DNA of 64,000 nucleotides, from assembly GCA_900618425.1 (NCBI GenBank), contig UZAN01039505.1, positions 86,486-150,485 of the forward strand. The letters are read 5' to 3'. The notes beneath the pieces are model-generated. The model was not told the origin of the DNA. It searched no databases and saw only the letters and a program-made list of their open reading frames with translations. The stretch comes from Echinostoma caproni. Its lineage: Eukaryota; Platyhelminthes; Trematoda; Plagiorchiida; Echinostomatidae. Below are positions 12,101 through 27,100 of the stretch, piece by piece. A program made the position numbers and the translations under genes. Within the stretch, counting starts at the first letter, position 1; the number at the start of each line of letters is the position of its first letter.

Positions 12101-15100
12101 TTGAGAGAGCAAACGGCTGGTGAACGGACGGGCCGAGAAAATCTTAGTTTTCGATCAAGTCAAAACTCTTGAAAACGAATGCTAGTAAGCTGATTAATAA
12201 GCTGCACTAAACAGGTAAAGATGATTTATTGTATTGACGAAACGAAACACTCCGCTTGGGGATCACTTGTGTTCTATATAACATGTCTCCAGTCCAAGTC
12301 TTTTTCCGGTAAATGGATTCGTACTACTAATACTTCTCAACACAGTTTACCTCGCCGCACATATGTGCACAAGGCTAATCACATAAGTAAAAGTAGGTTT
12401 GTTTTGATGTTGATAAACATTTAATTCAAACAATAAACACCGAGAGGGAACTACTTGGAAAACGCTGAAACAGGATACGCAATCGAATAAAACATCTCAG
12501 ATTTCTATCCAGATTGTTTAATAAACCGGATATCAGACACATGTGCATTCTCACCTTCCTTTTGCTGTGCCGTTCCAACACTGATCAGGACTTTGAGAGG
12601 CTGAGGACAAATGTGGGGACTCGGTACACAGGGCGGAGCTGGCTCGTGTCCACAAGTCGGCCATTTGGTCCATCTTTATACCCCGGGATGAATGACATTA
12701 CGGGACACGATTTAGTATGAAAGGAAAAACCAGACAGTATAGTTTCATCTGTGAAACCTAGGATCACAATTACGAAAACACCAGGACCAAGCGGTTACTA
12801 TTCATAAAGTATGAAAACTTTTAGACAAACCTCCCTCGTTCTACATTCTACATACCGGAAAACTGTCGAAACTGGAAAGCGAATAAAACAGAATCATTTA
12901 ATCAGGGTTCACAATTCATCATTTTGAATGACGATGATTGTTGAAATGAACATGAAAAATGATGAAGTAATACTACTTAATCGAGTAGTTCAATAAAGCA
13001 TCAGATTAATTTCTGCCTAGGGTTGAATTTGATTCAAATCAGCGTTCAAAATACACGCTTTCGTTAGGGGCATAAACCAACTGTTTCATTGTAAGTCATT
13101 CCATACATTACAGCGTTCTTATAATGTGTTTTTCTGTAGCATTTATCGTTGTTTTGTGTCTTAGTCTGTCATTTTTTGAGATACAAAACAACAACAATAA
13201 CAACAAAATCTCCACATGAATAATAACCACTTTGTTCACTCTTCTCTGTACACAAGGATGTTATATAAAATGTGACGTATTAACCAGTTGATGAGTTACC
13301 GAAATTAAGCTTCTTTGCTAAATTGCGTTTTCATTCAGTTTGTGCCGCTGGTATATTCTGGGAAAATATTATCCCCAGTCATTTTTCATTTCGAAAAGGA
13401 GACCAAACGACTGCTTATTCTAAGGTCGGCGTTTGGTTTGCAGAAAATAAGTTGTTTTCATTTTATTGGAGGATGGAAGTTTGAGATAAATTAGAAAACT
13501 TAAAAATAATCAACAATTTCTACATCCGCGTGTAATAGTAGTGTAGTAAGACGTTTACTATCTAAATGCTGCGTGTGACTAGAATTGGAATACTAAATCT
13601 CGTGGCTACTTTATAGTAAATAATAAAAATTAATTAAAAAAATAACAGCATTAAAGTTTAACTAATGAATAGGTTGCAATAGCAAAGATAACTTTCATTC
13701 AGAACTTTTCGGTGGACATCATATATTTAGATTGCCAATATAATCATCAATGTTTTTTTGTATTGATTTTGTATGGGATTGTTACATTCTCTCTCTCTCT
13801 CGAAACCAAGATATGAAAAATCAGTCTCACGTGTTCGCATTTGGAGATTAATGGTTTCTGATCAAAAATATTTAAAGATTCGGTCAGCTGTGTGGAACAC
13901 AGAGTTGAAGGCCATTTGTTTGAAAACTTTCCCCCTAAATCCCTTACCACAAAAAAGTAACTATTACTTTAAATATCGAAAGTTTTGTTTGAGTCGTACA
14001 GAGTAGCACTAGAGTCTCTCAGATTTTATTGTTCCTGGCCACTGCACTCATTTGGAATGGCATATCAAAACACATTAAATAAGGTAACTGTAGGAAACCA
14101 ACCTCCTGATTGTGACTGCCTTAATTACACAACTGTACTGTTGAAACTCTTTGCTTGACCGCATTCGAATATTGTGCAATTTATTCACGATCAATTTTTA
14201 GAGAGTGTACACCTCTCCATTGCTAGATAGATGAGTGATTTGAAGATCGCGAACCGACGTGTTTCTCTGAAGTTGAATGAAAACTATAATTAATCTAAAT
14301 TCTGTCTCGTTAGATTAACTCTCCAATAGGTCTGAGTAATTGTGAGCAAATACGGACAGTTAATGTTATTGGATTCTCGTTGCTCTTTAACCTTAGTCAA
14401 TTTATGTTTGCCTGTTAAATCTTTTAAGGGAAACCCCCTTTGATATATGGTGAGATGTGAAGGAATTAAAATGTGTAACCTTTTTCCTTCAAGAAGCTTA
14501 CACGTGTGGCGCAACGAATGAAAGCGTTACTTACGTGACGCTTCAGTGATTGCAAATTTATAGCAGTATTACTCGTGAGTAGATGCTAGCTGAAATCAAC
14601 AATGTGAAATAATTTCGGATGCTCAGAAGAAAACTATGCATTAGGTCGTTATTAAAAATTAATCAAATCATTCCTGATTTCTTTATTAATGCAAACATTT
14701 GAATTTCGTTCTATACATAGGTTAAATGTGCTGATTTTGAATCAGTTTCGGACTTACTTTCATTTTGAGGTGCTGAAGCAGTTTCCGGTATGACTGCAAA
14801 GAGGCTGCTTCTTTGGAAATCGTATCACTGTCATCTTTCATACTTGACGTGGTTTCTGTTCCCAGAATTTCTAACAGCTTTTCGGTTCCTGCACACTGCG
14901 GTTGCAGCTTTCAGATATAGAAAGAGCAGACATGAACAATGGAACGTGCGTCTCATTCAGGCTTCTTTTAGGAAAACAAACCTCGAAAATAGTGAAACAC
15001 ACAAGGCATCCATAATAATAAAATAATGTAATTATTAGTCATAGTAATGATGTTAATATTAGCAAAGAGAATCGATATTATGAATTATTCCATAGATTTT

Positions 15101-18100
15101 TCGCTCCTTTTTATTTGCCGAATGCAAAGTTACCTATACATGCAATAAGCCGCAGTTATTCAGGTAACTCCATGAGGACATACAGAACATATCGATTTCT
15201 ATGCATTCGGGTCAGACCAAACGTTATGTGTACTTCTCTTTAAACAGCGAGCGTCTGATTGTAAGGGCACACATTACTCAATGCTTTAATTGAGCTAAAA
15301 GTACCATTTACAGAACAGATTACCGAAAAGACATAGAAGCGCATATTTTGGAGCTATAGGGCCGATCACACTGAACCAAGAAGACGACTTTAATTGGGAT
15401 GCACTTAAAGAGTTGTGCCAAAATTCTCAGTTCCCCACATAACAGGAAAATCTTTTTAATAATTTCTTCTCCCTCCTCCAAAGGAGAACACCAAATTCGA
15501 AATGGCAGTTGTCATGAAGCTCTAAGTAAGCGCTCAACAAAGAGGAGCTCTCATTGACTTGGGCAGGAAATTCACATCTTGCGGTGCAACCTTCTAATTT
15601 TTGACTCATTCCCAAAAAAGAGTGCATAGTGTACATGCAACCGTGAAAGGCTCAAAAGAGTCACTAATGTTGCGGATTACTCGAAGAAAGAAACCCCAAC
15701 GAATGACTAGGTTCCACCTCCATCAAGACTACTCATTTGCCCAAGAACAAATAAAACCTAAATTAACGATAGACTACAATCAAGGATAAGCACGATACGC
15801 CGAACATTCTTCNGTCAGCCCATCCACATCGAAATCAAACGTGGGTGTTTGTGAAGGCTGTTTCCTACATTGAATAAGACTGTCAAATCGTCTCGAGAGT
15901 TGAAGGTAACGAAGCAAACCTTTTCGGCGAAAAATATCTAAAGAAAAGATCATAAGGCAATACTGATGGATTTATGTGCTGCAGACAAAAGGGGAACATA
16001 TCGCACATACACGAATATTTACGTAGGGGTTTGGCATGGCAACAAAGCAGTGGAAAATACAATAGAAAAACAAATAAAAGGAGAACCGTGCCATCAGAGT
16101 AAGGGCAAACCTATAAGTGAAAATATGCACTGATGATACCGTTAACGTGGAACTATCATTCATTCGTGACGTTTTCCTACAAAATGGCCATCCAGAACGT
16201 TTTGTGGATAACGTTTTGCGAAATAACCGTCCGAGATAAAGACTTTTAAGCGCAGAGAAAAAGCCAATTTACATTTCTCTCCCATTCAAAGGGGATACAA
16301 TCGTTGAATTGGTTAGCCGCAAACTGGGAACTGCGTTAAGGAATACTTTCCACGCCCCAAAATTACGTGTCGTATTCACGTCCAAACCGATCTTGTGTTC
16401 GCAACTCAGAGACAGGATTCTTGCTTTGGCAGTCTCATTTTGTGTGTACTTGTTTACGTGTTCCTGTGTCGTAACGCATATCTCCCGCACGAGCAGGCGC
16501 CTATCTACACGAGTTCGGGAACATCATCCGGCCTGGCTGAACACTGGTGTGATTAAAACCATTACAATTGCCATCCTTTCACACCTCGTCGAGTCGGATC
16601 ACACAGCGAACGCGACTGAAGCCTTTCGGCATCTCTACTGTGTTCGGGGTTGCAGTTCAAAGCCGTATCCTAGCCACCTCAGTGGTAGTTGGAATTCGTT
16701 TACATAATCTCCCCTTGTGCGCCCAAAAACAGTTTGTGAAGTCACTCCACCTACCATGGCCCTCCACCTCCCATCCTAATCCTCCCCCTTCCATCAATCC
16801 CACCCCAAATCACACAATTGACACGGACCAAGTTTAAGTTCCGATGGCAGGATCAGCCATATCCGGTTTTGTGAAGTTGGGACAGTAAAGAATAACGGCG
16901 ATACCCATTCTGATAATCAACAGTTTTGTTTTCTCTTTTCTATTCAAATTCATGTGGTATAAAATGTGGTCTGTTAGCCAGTTGGTGAGTCACCGAAAAA
17001 GCTTGTGCGCTAAACTACATTTTTCAATATATCATTCAGTTGAATGAACCCCTAACCCAATCTGAGGATGTTCCATAACGTCCAAGGACGGTAACAGTAT
17101 AAAGTTGGAATTACCATGGAACAATTTATGTTAGGCTAGCCCGGATAACTTGTAGTATTGCTGAATGCGGGTGACGATTATTCGTGTCCGGATTTCAGTT
17201 CCAGTCAATTCGGTGGATGCAAACTATTGATGATTGCAAAGGAATTGTAATTTTTTAACTTCAGGAATAAGACGTTGATTCTATGTGAAGCGTCAAACTT
17301 TGCTCAGTGCAACATAAAACGTATTCACTGCTCACACTTGATTGACCGGTTAAAGACAGATGTGACGTGAGGGGTGCCAGTGACAAATCAAATTTTGGCT
17401 CCATTGTGTAATCGATGCTTCTTTCGGAGAATTTTCGAGAGTTACAGCTACATTTGACGGTAAAATTCAAATGTCCGCCTTGGAAACCAAAATAAAGTGT
17501 CAAGAATTTTAAGGAAGCCGTTTTTTCAGCAGAACCCGTCTAGAACAAATATGGAAAATTCAACAAAAACACCGGTACACGTATCGGACATAAATGATTC
17601 AACCCTGGTGAGAATTCGTGCCCTCCACGAGCAATTCAAACGGTAGAGAAACAGCTAAATGACATCATGTGTTTATCGGACTACTCCAGTGGACTTTACT
17701 TGGGTAAAATGGCCACAGCTGCACAGAGATATCAGCAACCTACTTTTGAAGCTTTTTTGTAAAGAGCTCACCCAATTTTTGTGTGTTTTTAACAAGTGTC
17801 GAAAATAGGCAATCAGTCGTCCAGGCAGTTGACGGAACTGGACCATCATACTCAGTTGAGGCTTGTCCAAAAACGTGTTCGCCGCAATTTTGATAGTATC
17901 TATAGATTAGGAAAGGGGTGAAAAGGGTTTTTCGTATGATGGAAAAAGGGAGCATGGGCAAACAGTTTTGACGGAAAAGCTAACGTGAGGAATCACCGCA
18001 TGCGTGTGGAAACAAAAAACATCAAACTAAACTGAACGCCTTGCAATCAAAAAGAATTGCTCACCCTCAGAGGAAACCGTAGGGCTGTGAAAAATTGGTT

Positions 18101-21100
18101 GTAACAACCGGAATATGGCTGTGCGCAAAAAATGCAGATGGGAAATATCAGGAAAAATAACTCCATTTTCCTATATTCTATCCTATAGCAGTTATTCTAT
18201 CGGTCCTCGTTTCAATTGATGAGTGTAGTAATAATCATTCGGAATATCAAATAAATACCCTGATATTCGATCGACTACACGTCCACAGTTGTACGCGTGT
18301 GTCTGTCTGTTGATCAGCTGATTACGCGCAACTCACACAGCACAGTCCACCATCACGTTTCCTCCCGTGTGAAGCAGGCCTAAGTTGAGACCGTCTGTAA
18401 TAAAATGCGTGCTAAATAATATGACTGAACCCGATAGAAAACAGTACATGGGGGTCATTCGAAAGAACAGAGAAAAAATAAATCACTTCTTCCCAATTTT
18501 ATGCAAAGTTCTGATGAATCTAAAGGTTTTTCTTCGGATACTCAGGAATACCGCAATGCCATTATATTCTTACTCACATTTTATCACGAACTGTCTGCTT
18601 GTTGTATGGTTTTAGTGTTCTAGTATCATCACTGGGAGATATTAACTATTTCCGTTTGAAATAGTACACCGAAAAGCATAACTTTCTTTTCAATGAACAT
18701 TTGCTTGTCAATAATGATGTGAGATGGGTCATTTATTTTCACCGGGAATCTACCAGACACTAACTTTGCACAGATGCCGGGAATTCATCACTTCCAAATA
18801 TATCTGACTAAGTGGGTTAACGAAGGATCGCCGACCAAGATCGACAAATACATACTTCTCTTTTCTGTTTCACCAAGAATTGAGGGACGAATTCAGTCAG
18901 TGTGTATCACGATTGTTGAAAAATGGCTTCCATTTCACCTATTTTTCTGAAGAATTTTGCAAAACAGTTTACTTCACATAACTAGAGATAATGGCTCTGA
19001 TAATCTGTTCGGTTTGCCTGTATTTTTTCGGTTTCATCATAATGGTTTCGAAGAAGTAATTTCTTTTGATTGATTGTGCAAAACCTCATGGATTACGGAT
19101 TTGGTAATTGCCTCCTTGGATAGCATTTCAGACTGAAAAGGTTCAGTATTCCTTCGATGTTTTGGAATAGTTATGAATCCACCAAGCTTACGTGTTACCG
19201 AACGCATTAATTAGGCTACTAGATTATTGTAAATATTTGTGAGCCTTATCGATTGTTAGTGAGAATATGATGCAAATTGGCTGTGTCTATGTTTATGACA
19301 CAAAGCCATGTCACTTACCGCTGTAACCACCAATCACCACGCTCTCGTGGTCCCCATCCAGGGAACCTAACGCGACCTTATGCTACAGGACTTTTCAATA
19401 CCATAATGAGATGACAATTACGTTTGTTTGTCGGAAATCATTCATATCAACGTGTTTAAGATATTCCTGTTTCAAGGAAAGCCCCCATATTCATAAAGTG
19501 ACTTTTATATTTGATTACCATGTTTTTTTTATCACTGAGCATAACCATTCTGGGTATAGATATTAATAGATTACAAACTCCCCAATCAAAGTGTATTATG
19601 TGCGTATATGAAAAAAATGTGAACTAATTTGGCTATAATCTGAGATAATTCATAACAAATCGGTGATGTCAAGTCGGCAGGAAAGATGTAAATGGTTAGG
19701 GACTGAGGAAGAGTTGTGTGAATGAACACTTACCTGTGAAACGTTTCCACGGTGTGTGCAGCTCGCTGAGCGGTTGAAGACAACTAGCGGTAATTGTTAG
19801 ACACAACTCTGAGCATGGCCTTGTCAAAGTTTCCCCAGCACATAGAGCACAGTGATGCATTCTCATAAGCTTTTGAATGCACAGCCCCTGAGCAGCATTA
19901 AACTGAAGGTAGAAATGGAGAGAAAATATCCTTGCATTTAGATAGCAGTAACAGATGCGTTCCTGGGTCTGATAATTTTTGCAGGTAAACGAACGTCTGA
20001 TTACTCATGAGTAGTATCGATTGGGAAACAGTTATGCGTTTCGAGTTAGACTTGAAACTCGAGGTCGGCCGCAAGTTTTTCTAAAATCTGTAGGAATGGA
20101 CTACTGTTATCCGACCTATTATATGCTTCTAAATCACCACTTTATGGATGATTAATCATGAAGATATGTGGCACAGTTCATTATTCGTCGTTTTCCTTTA
20201 ACGTGTAACCTCGTGAAGTGGTTATCATGACAGATTGAATTGCTATTACCGTTTGTACAAATAACATCTATTTACTGACGACATAGGTCCTAGGAAACTC
20301 AGAAAGGGCTTCTATACAAATTGGAAGACTATGATGATTCACTTAAATCTGGCAGGCTGATTTTTTGAAATGCAACATGCGACAAGAAAACCCGTTGAAC
20401 ATTAATAGTTTATAAAAGTTTTAAATAATATCTGTATCTCATGTAATCAGATACCTACACGATTCTTTCTCGACGGTAATTAACCATACCACCAACACAA
20501 AAAAGAACCTTTTCTGCATTGACATTTTCGCTTTCTCCCTCCTCATTCCGAATAATGGAATAATCCGCATTTAGCGCTCACAGTTCAGGTGTTCGCGACC
20601 TAGTCGTGACACTACATTCTTCTTCTTGTGCACGAGAAGTGCCGAGTCTCGAGGCAGTTGTTGCACTCACGCCCAGATATACCGGTAATTCCAACTTCGT
20701 CACATTCCTTTTCCGTTTCGACGCAGTCTTCCTTCCCCCAGTAGATAGCTGATTTCCCACATATCTGTTTCCTCCAAGTTATAACTGTTGACCTTGGCAA
20801 AATACTAGTAACTTGTTGTTTTCCATCGTGTTTTTTTGTTTGAAACCAAGGCGTCCGTACGGGTGCTTTACACATACTAACTGTTTTCCTTTCATATAGA
20901 TTTGCTTAATTGGAAAGCAGATTTTTGCATAGATTTTACCTATAAACAATGACGTATGCTCTCTTCATTTCTACACTGAGGAATTTAAATTCAGCGGCTT
21001 CGAAGATTAACACTAAGATATGGCTAACCTTACTAAACGTTTGTGGAATATTGCATTCAAGTCTCTGAAAGAAAGTTGCAGTAAATTTATGTTTATTTAT

Positions 21101-24100
21101 ATCCAAGGGAAGAACCTACCATACGGTGATGAAATTCGAAGACACGTTATCTGAGTCATCATAACGTTACGATATGCCATTTGGCCACTGTCAGAGGTAA
21201 ATCATAGACCTTTCGTTCTTATGTACCACATTTAACTGAGGATTTCGAAACGAAGGGCAGTAACGACCACGTGGTAAAGGTCACCAATTTATCGGTCCAA
21301 AGAACGTGTGTTCGAATCCCACCACCACCGCCTGACTCTTCAATCTAACTTTCATGGTGGCACTCTGTTTGCCTGTTTCCCACTTCCTGAAAGCTATATG
21401 GCTATCGATTCAATAATAGGAAGTAAAATGAAAAAAATCAATGAACACTCAGCTTCCTGTTTGAAAAACCATCCAAATATTGATACAGAAAAATTGTGGT
21501 ATCCAAGTTCTGATAGATCATTGAAAATTAAGCCATTATTCGGAAAAAGGTTTTGTTGTTAACAGAAAGGTTTGGATACAATAAAATTTTTATCTTAAAT
21601 GATTCCATTGCACGGAGTAGACAAGTAAAGGGGACATCAAATTTACTGTGTCAAAACAAGTCTGTTTTTCAACGAAAACATATCGTAAAGTTTTCATGGA
21701 AACATTTAATTAAAATCACTATCTGAGTTTCAGAATAAACCAACTCAACTCAGTTCACACAGAAATGTGCATTACTTAACCAAATATGTCATTAAAGTAT
21801 ATTGATCAACACCATTGCTAATGACTTAGATATATATCCAATTCGTGCGAATGCAATTTGTTCTCCTCTAGTTTAATGTTATCTCAACTAGGTGAAGATA
21901 ATGGGAAAATTCTTTCTGGTCTGATGCATTTCTTTTGCACAGGGAACGATGTAGTGCACCGCTTGTGGCAACCATTTTTATGCGTCATGCAACCGTGCCA
22001 GTCCTGATTGGGACAATGGACACCTGGACTGCGTGCGCGTAAAGGCCGACAAGTGCAACGACACTGAGATCCCGATCCCCAAGTCGATTAATGAGGATGA
22101 ATACGTCTCATGCCGCCGCGTGAACACAAAATGTTGACTGAATTGGGACCGTCTCTGATCAAAGTCTAGGTCCATTCTCCCCCTATTGGACACTAATACG
22201 CCCACCCACACCTGCTTCCAGGATTTATAGACAGATCAATCGCCAAACACAAATCATGGTCTATTTGAGGACATCTAAATCCGTGTTCACTTTTTTACCG
22301 ACCGCGGTGCACACTTGATTCTTTTCTTCCATGCCCAAATAAGACCGCCATTTGTGAGTTTTAAAAACTATTTTAATGGAGCCCTCGTTTCTCATTAATT
22401 TGGTTGTGAAGTGGATTAATGGAGTGAATGATAACAGAACCTGAAATGTACCCACGGCGATGAAAAACTTGAAGCGGAAAACGGTTGTGTCCTTTAAATA
22501 GTATTCAACTGAGGGGTTTGTATGAATCACTTTCAATAACAAAATAGTGCACTGAACCATTTAGAGTGAGTGACTCTTTGGTTGTATCTGTTAATCACTC
22601 AATACTCGATTCCCCGTTGATATTTCTAGTTATAAGGTGCATTACGAGCAAATCGGTCATAACCCGGGGGTGTTATGATGTTGTTTTCTGTAAAACCTGA
22701 TAAACAAGTAGTTCAAAACGATTGAGAGGAAATTATTCATCTTTTTCATTTATTTGATCACTAAAATATAAACGGATTTCTATCGCGCATGTAGCAATCG
22801 GAAGTGATTACCTAGTGAATTGTAAATAAAGCATATTATTACTCCTAGTCTGTTATCCTGATGGTATTGTGTTTGTTACAAACATCAAGGTCACAGAAAA
22901 TCTAATTCTTGAGCATGCAGTGAGCATGTAATGATACACGAACCCAAAGTAGTGACGAATACCGTGAGCTTGATGAGAAAATGCATTTTGCCTTCCTAAA
23001 ATCGTTTCTTGATGTAGATCGGTCGGAATGCCTGACTGGTTGCAACCCCGCGTATTAGAGGACGAACAAGCAGTGTGTATAATAAAACGAATGTGAAAAA
23101 GCCGTGTTATCACTACTGTTGTGAGCCTGAGTGTCATGAATTGGAAAATTGCAGAAAGAACCCAAGTTTGTACAGATTGATATGGCATTGGCGCGCACGA
23201 AGCTTGTCACTGCATAGCCATCAGCAGCGTGTGATGGAGACAGCGGGTGGAAGACGACCAATAGTGTTAAAAATACAGATTAGTGTGAGAGTGGGAAAAT
23301 CCCGATCAAGGGGCAGTTTGTGTTAGGTTACCTGGTTGACGAAAGAGGGATTAGTCTAAAAGCTGTTTAGAGACATTGCAGAGTGACCGAGCATCATTAA
23401 CAATGACACTCATGCATCAATTCAACGAGGATACTGATTCGGATTCCGATTTCGTTCTCTTTAGTTATTCATCCAAATTAATAACTAAGTGGGCAGACAG
23501 CAGCCGACGCTGCTGCAAGAAAGTGCAAGAATAAAGGTTGTACAATATGTAGTTAAACAGACACCGAGACAAACCTATTGGAACATAGGCGCTGTTCACA
23601 TACCTGACCAGCAATCCGACCAGCAAGATCTGAAACTTTACATCATTTCATATGGTTTCCATAATCTGGAAATTGTACCCGAACCCGGTGATGGTTAACC
23701 TGGACTCGGTCCTAATCCTTCTTGTGACACGTCCCTTTCCCGTCCCCCCACCACTCCACGTGTGTTTGTAAACCACACATAAACAACAAATTATATCTAC
23801 CAATCCAAACCACACACACCTCAAACGTTATGCAAATGTTATATGGCTTTTACCTATTTATATAACTGTATTGGCCAGATGAGGAAATTATCGAAAATGA
23901 GCTTGCCCGCTATTTCGTGTTTTGTGTTCCATTTAATTGTGGGTACCATAGGAAGTATGAAAAGAAAGAGCTTTTGTGTGAGCGCAGGTAATAAAAAAAT
24001 GAATTCAAGTACAAAATCACAATGAGGCAATTAAGGCAATAAAACCAATCGAGTTTTGCGAACCGCAATCGTCCTCCAAGGCATTATTATAATATTCTTT

Positions 24101-27100
24101 TGAATATTTTGTAGTTTCACCTAGTTGTTTTACTTTTCGATTCATCATAGCCCAGTCTCTTTAATATCGTGAATAGTGTTTTAGTGTCGATTGTTACAGA
24201 TTAACACAACTGGCTGAGCGGGGATTGGGTGAACACATCAGGAATTTAGTTGAGATTTCATCCAGGCATTTTCATATACAACTGAATTTCTGTTTCCCAC
24301 TTCAGTTCACGAACCAGTATGTATGATTTGCCACATTGCCCACTATTTTTCTTTTGCAATCTTCTCAACTTCATAATAGTAAAGGGAAGTGTTAGGTCAA
24401 GTTGGTTCAACAGAAGCACTCATATCCCCGCATGTATCTGCAGGAGTTTGTCAGGGTGAGTGGGCAAACAGGTGTCCCAGTGTACACCCACGTTCGGGTC
24501 ATTGAAACTGAGGTCAGGTTTTCCGGGTCAAACCGATCACTACCGACTGATTGACAGGTATAACAACAAGAACTTGAATGAAAGGCATCTTGCAAACGGA
24601 TCCGTCACCAAAACCCACTGGAGTGGCATCTGTCATTATGACAAATTCAATTTTCATGACAGACAATGCTATCACGGATACACACTTGAGAATATCAATT
24701 ACTCCGGTTCGCTTAAGGTTTAGAAAGAGATAAATAGTGATACACCCAAGAGATGAAAACCTGTGCAGTGAAGGCAAGTTACTTTACAGTGCGTGCATAC
24801 CTTCACGAACCACCCTACGAATGAACAATCGTTCTTTTGCATAAGGAATTAAGTTTTCAATGAGATCACACCTGAAACTTAAACAAATCATTGAACATTC
24901 CGAGAATATAGTTTTGGGAAATTTAACAACTACGTGCATACAGTAATTATGGGCTGTTGAGTAATTTTCTGGAAGGGATATCCATGGTGAAGCAGCTTAA
25001 TCTGTTTCAGTTTGTATGTCATGAACAAGTATTGGGCATCCGCCCTCAACAAAGCAACGGAACTTGGTGAAACTAGTTCCTTGATATTGACCAGACTGGG
25101 ACGGTTGCAGCTGTCTCATCCATGATAAACACATCAACTTAAATTGGAAAAGGAGGGTACAAAACAGAAAAGATAAATTTTGATGAGCAACTCCTGAGTA
25201 GTGCAATATTTTGCTGAAATGAAATGAGAAATGACTTGGGTTTCCAAGCAATAATAATAAGCAACGGAAAGCACGGCAGGCCGTTTTATGTCCTACTAAT
25301 GAGTCCACCAGGATGTAGTGAATGCAGTGGCAAAAATAACCTAGTTTTGACCAAAGTCAACTACTTGCACATCATACAGGTATCGGCTTTACTCTGGTGG
25401 AGATCGCGCGTGAAAATTCAGGTTGCATTGTGTCGCATTGCTACTGGTACTGGGTGAATTGAAAAAATGAATCAAAAATTCAGAGGAAAAATTATTGGAA
25501 ATCCAATGATCATGCATCCTACATTGTGTGAATTACCGATTGTTTAAAATATGTCCCTATTAAGTGCCTGTATTGACTGTTTTCTGTAGCTGTATCCCGA
25601 TAGTTAAAGAAAGGCAAAGAACTTCGCAGACCGTAGTGACCTTGAGTGCACCACGTTGCCAGTATCTGTGAACAATTTTCACCGCAACTCCCAAAAGGTT
25701 TCCTTGAAAGTGTCATTCGTTGTATTGTCCATGCATTATTCCATCCAACCAAACGTGTTTTTTCCGTCAAATAGGAACAACATGAATTTTCAATATCGAT
25801 TTTGTCGCGGAATTGTTCTGTGAAATAAACTTTTTTCCTGTGAACCGGAACTCTGTTGAATTCGATTAGTATACAACACCATCTCTCTATATACATTTGC
25901 TATCACATGCCGACTAAGAGCGAAAGGGACGGGGGTTAGGATATTGATATCAGCAGGAGGTTTATCACTAGAAATTCCATAGTTCACTGGGAGGAGTTGG
26001 TATAAATTGAGGTAAATTCCAAAATTGACAGATGGTCGTCCCTCTCTCCCGCTCACAGTGTCTGTATTGCGTTGATCTTTCTACACACTCGTGTGAATAT
26101 ATTCACAGAACCTCAGACTACACGTGGGTTATTCGTGACATAAATCAAGAAAGGCTGAACGAATCTACAAATTCCGTGAACGTCTTTATGGAACATCAGT
26201 CTCGGAAGTCCTCCACCCACACAGTCAACTACTATCTGTCACTTTGCTTGCAATTGTCTCTATTGCAGTTATAATGGTATCGTAAAAACGTATCCGTTCG
26301 TGAATTTTCGCAGCCATTGGTTACATAATAGGATAAATCTATAAGAAGATAATGAGGTGGAGNTTTTGACCAGCGTTTGTAATCATTATCCGAAATGCAA
26401 AATAACTGGGAAAGATCCCTTCAAATACGTGTAAAAATGTGTGGCTTGGTACGCATACAGGGCAAAGTACTGCAAACAGGACCATCAGTCCTTGATTGAC
26501 TAACCAAAAAGAAAACATCTTTATCATTACCCAAGTGGTACTTATTTCTCCCTTATACATAACCGATCTATTATCTGGCATAAGAACGCTGCAGAGCTAC
26601 AGATGGTGAGAGGGCCATTTTAGCCTCGAATCCCAGTTTGCAGAATAAATTACGTGCCTTCTAGTGGAGTAACATTTGGACTGAATAAAAACATCCAGCC
26701 AAGTTAAATGACAGGGTGATAGAACTCTGAAGATATCTAAGGCAAGATTTGAGGTGAATTTGGATGATTAGGGTATCTATTTCCATCGTAAATGGGGTGA
26801 TACTGAAACCGTGTTTTAGGAGAAAAGCTTTTCTTATTTTATTGGCAGAGGGAGAGGGCATTATCTTTCCTAAAAAACAACAAATTATATTCAACAGAGT
26901 GATTGCTTACCAGATCCTCTGTTGAAGATGATACAGAATGCAGATTTAAACTTCAGCCTACCTCATATCTGATATCTAACTTTATAATGGAAGATACAGC
27001 CTATCAAACAAAGTTTCGGAATAGGTGTGAATGAAAAATATAGATTGATCTACATCATACGTAGTCAAATAACATTGGCCTAACAGACGCTAGTTCTGAT

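Larger units (their letters stand above)
9101..12554 (-). other. 3.5-kb glypican intron
   Basis: Contains a CR1-like LINE end at about 10735-11248. I recognise nothing in 9101-10730 or 11250-12554. Confidence 0.7.
12674..14757 (-). other. 2.1-kb glypican intron
   Basis: Contains a possible Penelope 3'-end copy (13216-13345) and a CT microsatellite (13788-13801). Otherwise nothing recognised. Confidence 0.7.

Noticed and set aside
20612..20875. Cys-rich minus-strand frame (GISGRECNNC...) as a glypican or secreted-protein exon
   Set aside because: It lies inside an intron whose flanking exons already join in phase, it has no convincing splice sites, and an overlapping frame is equally open.
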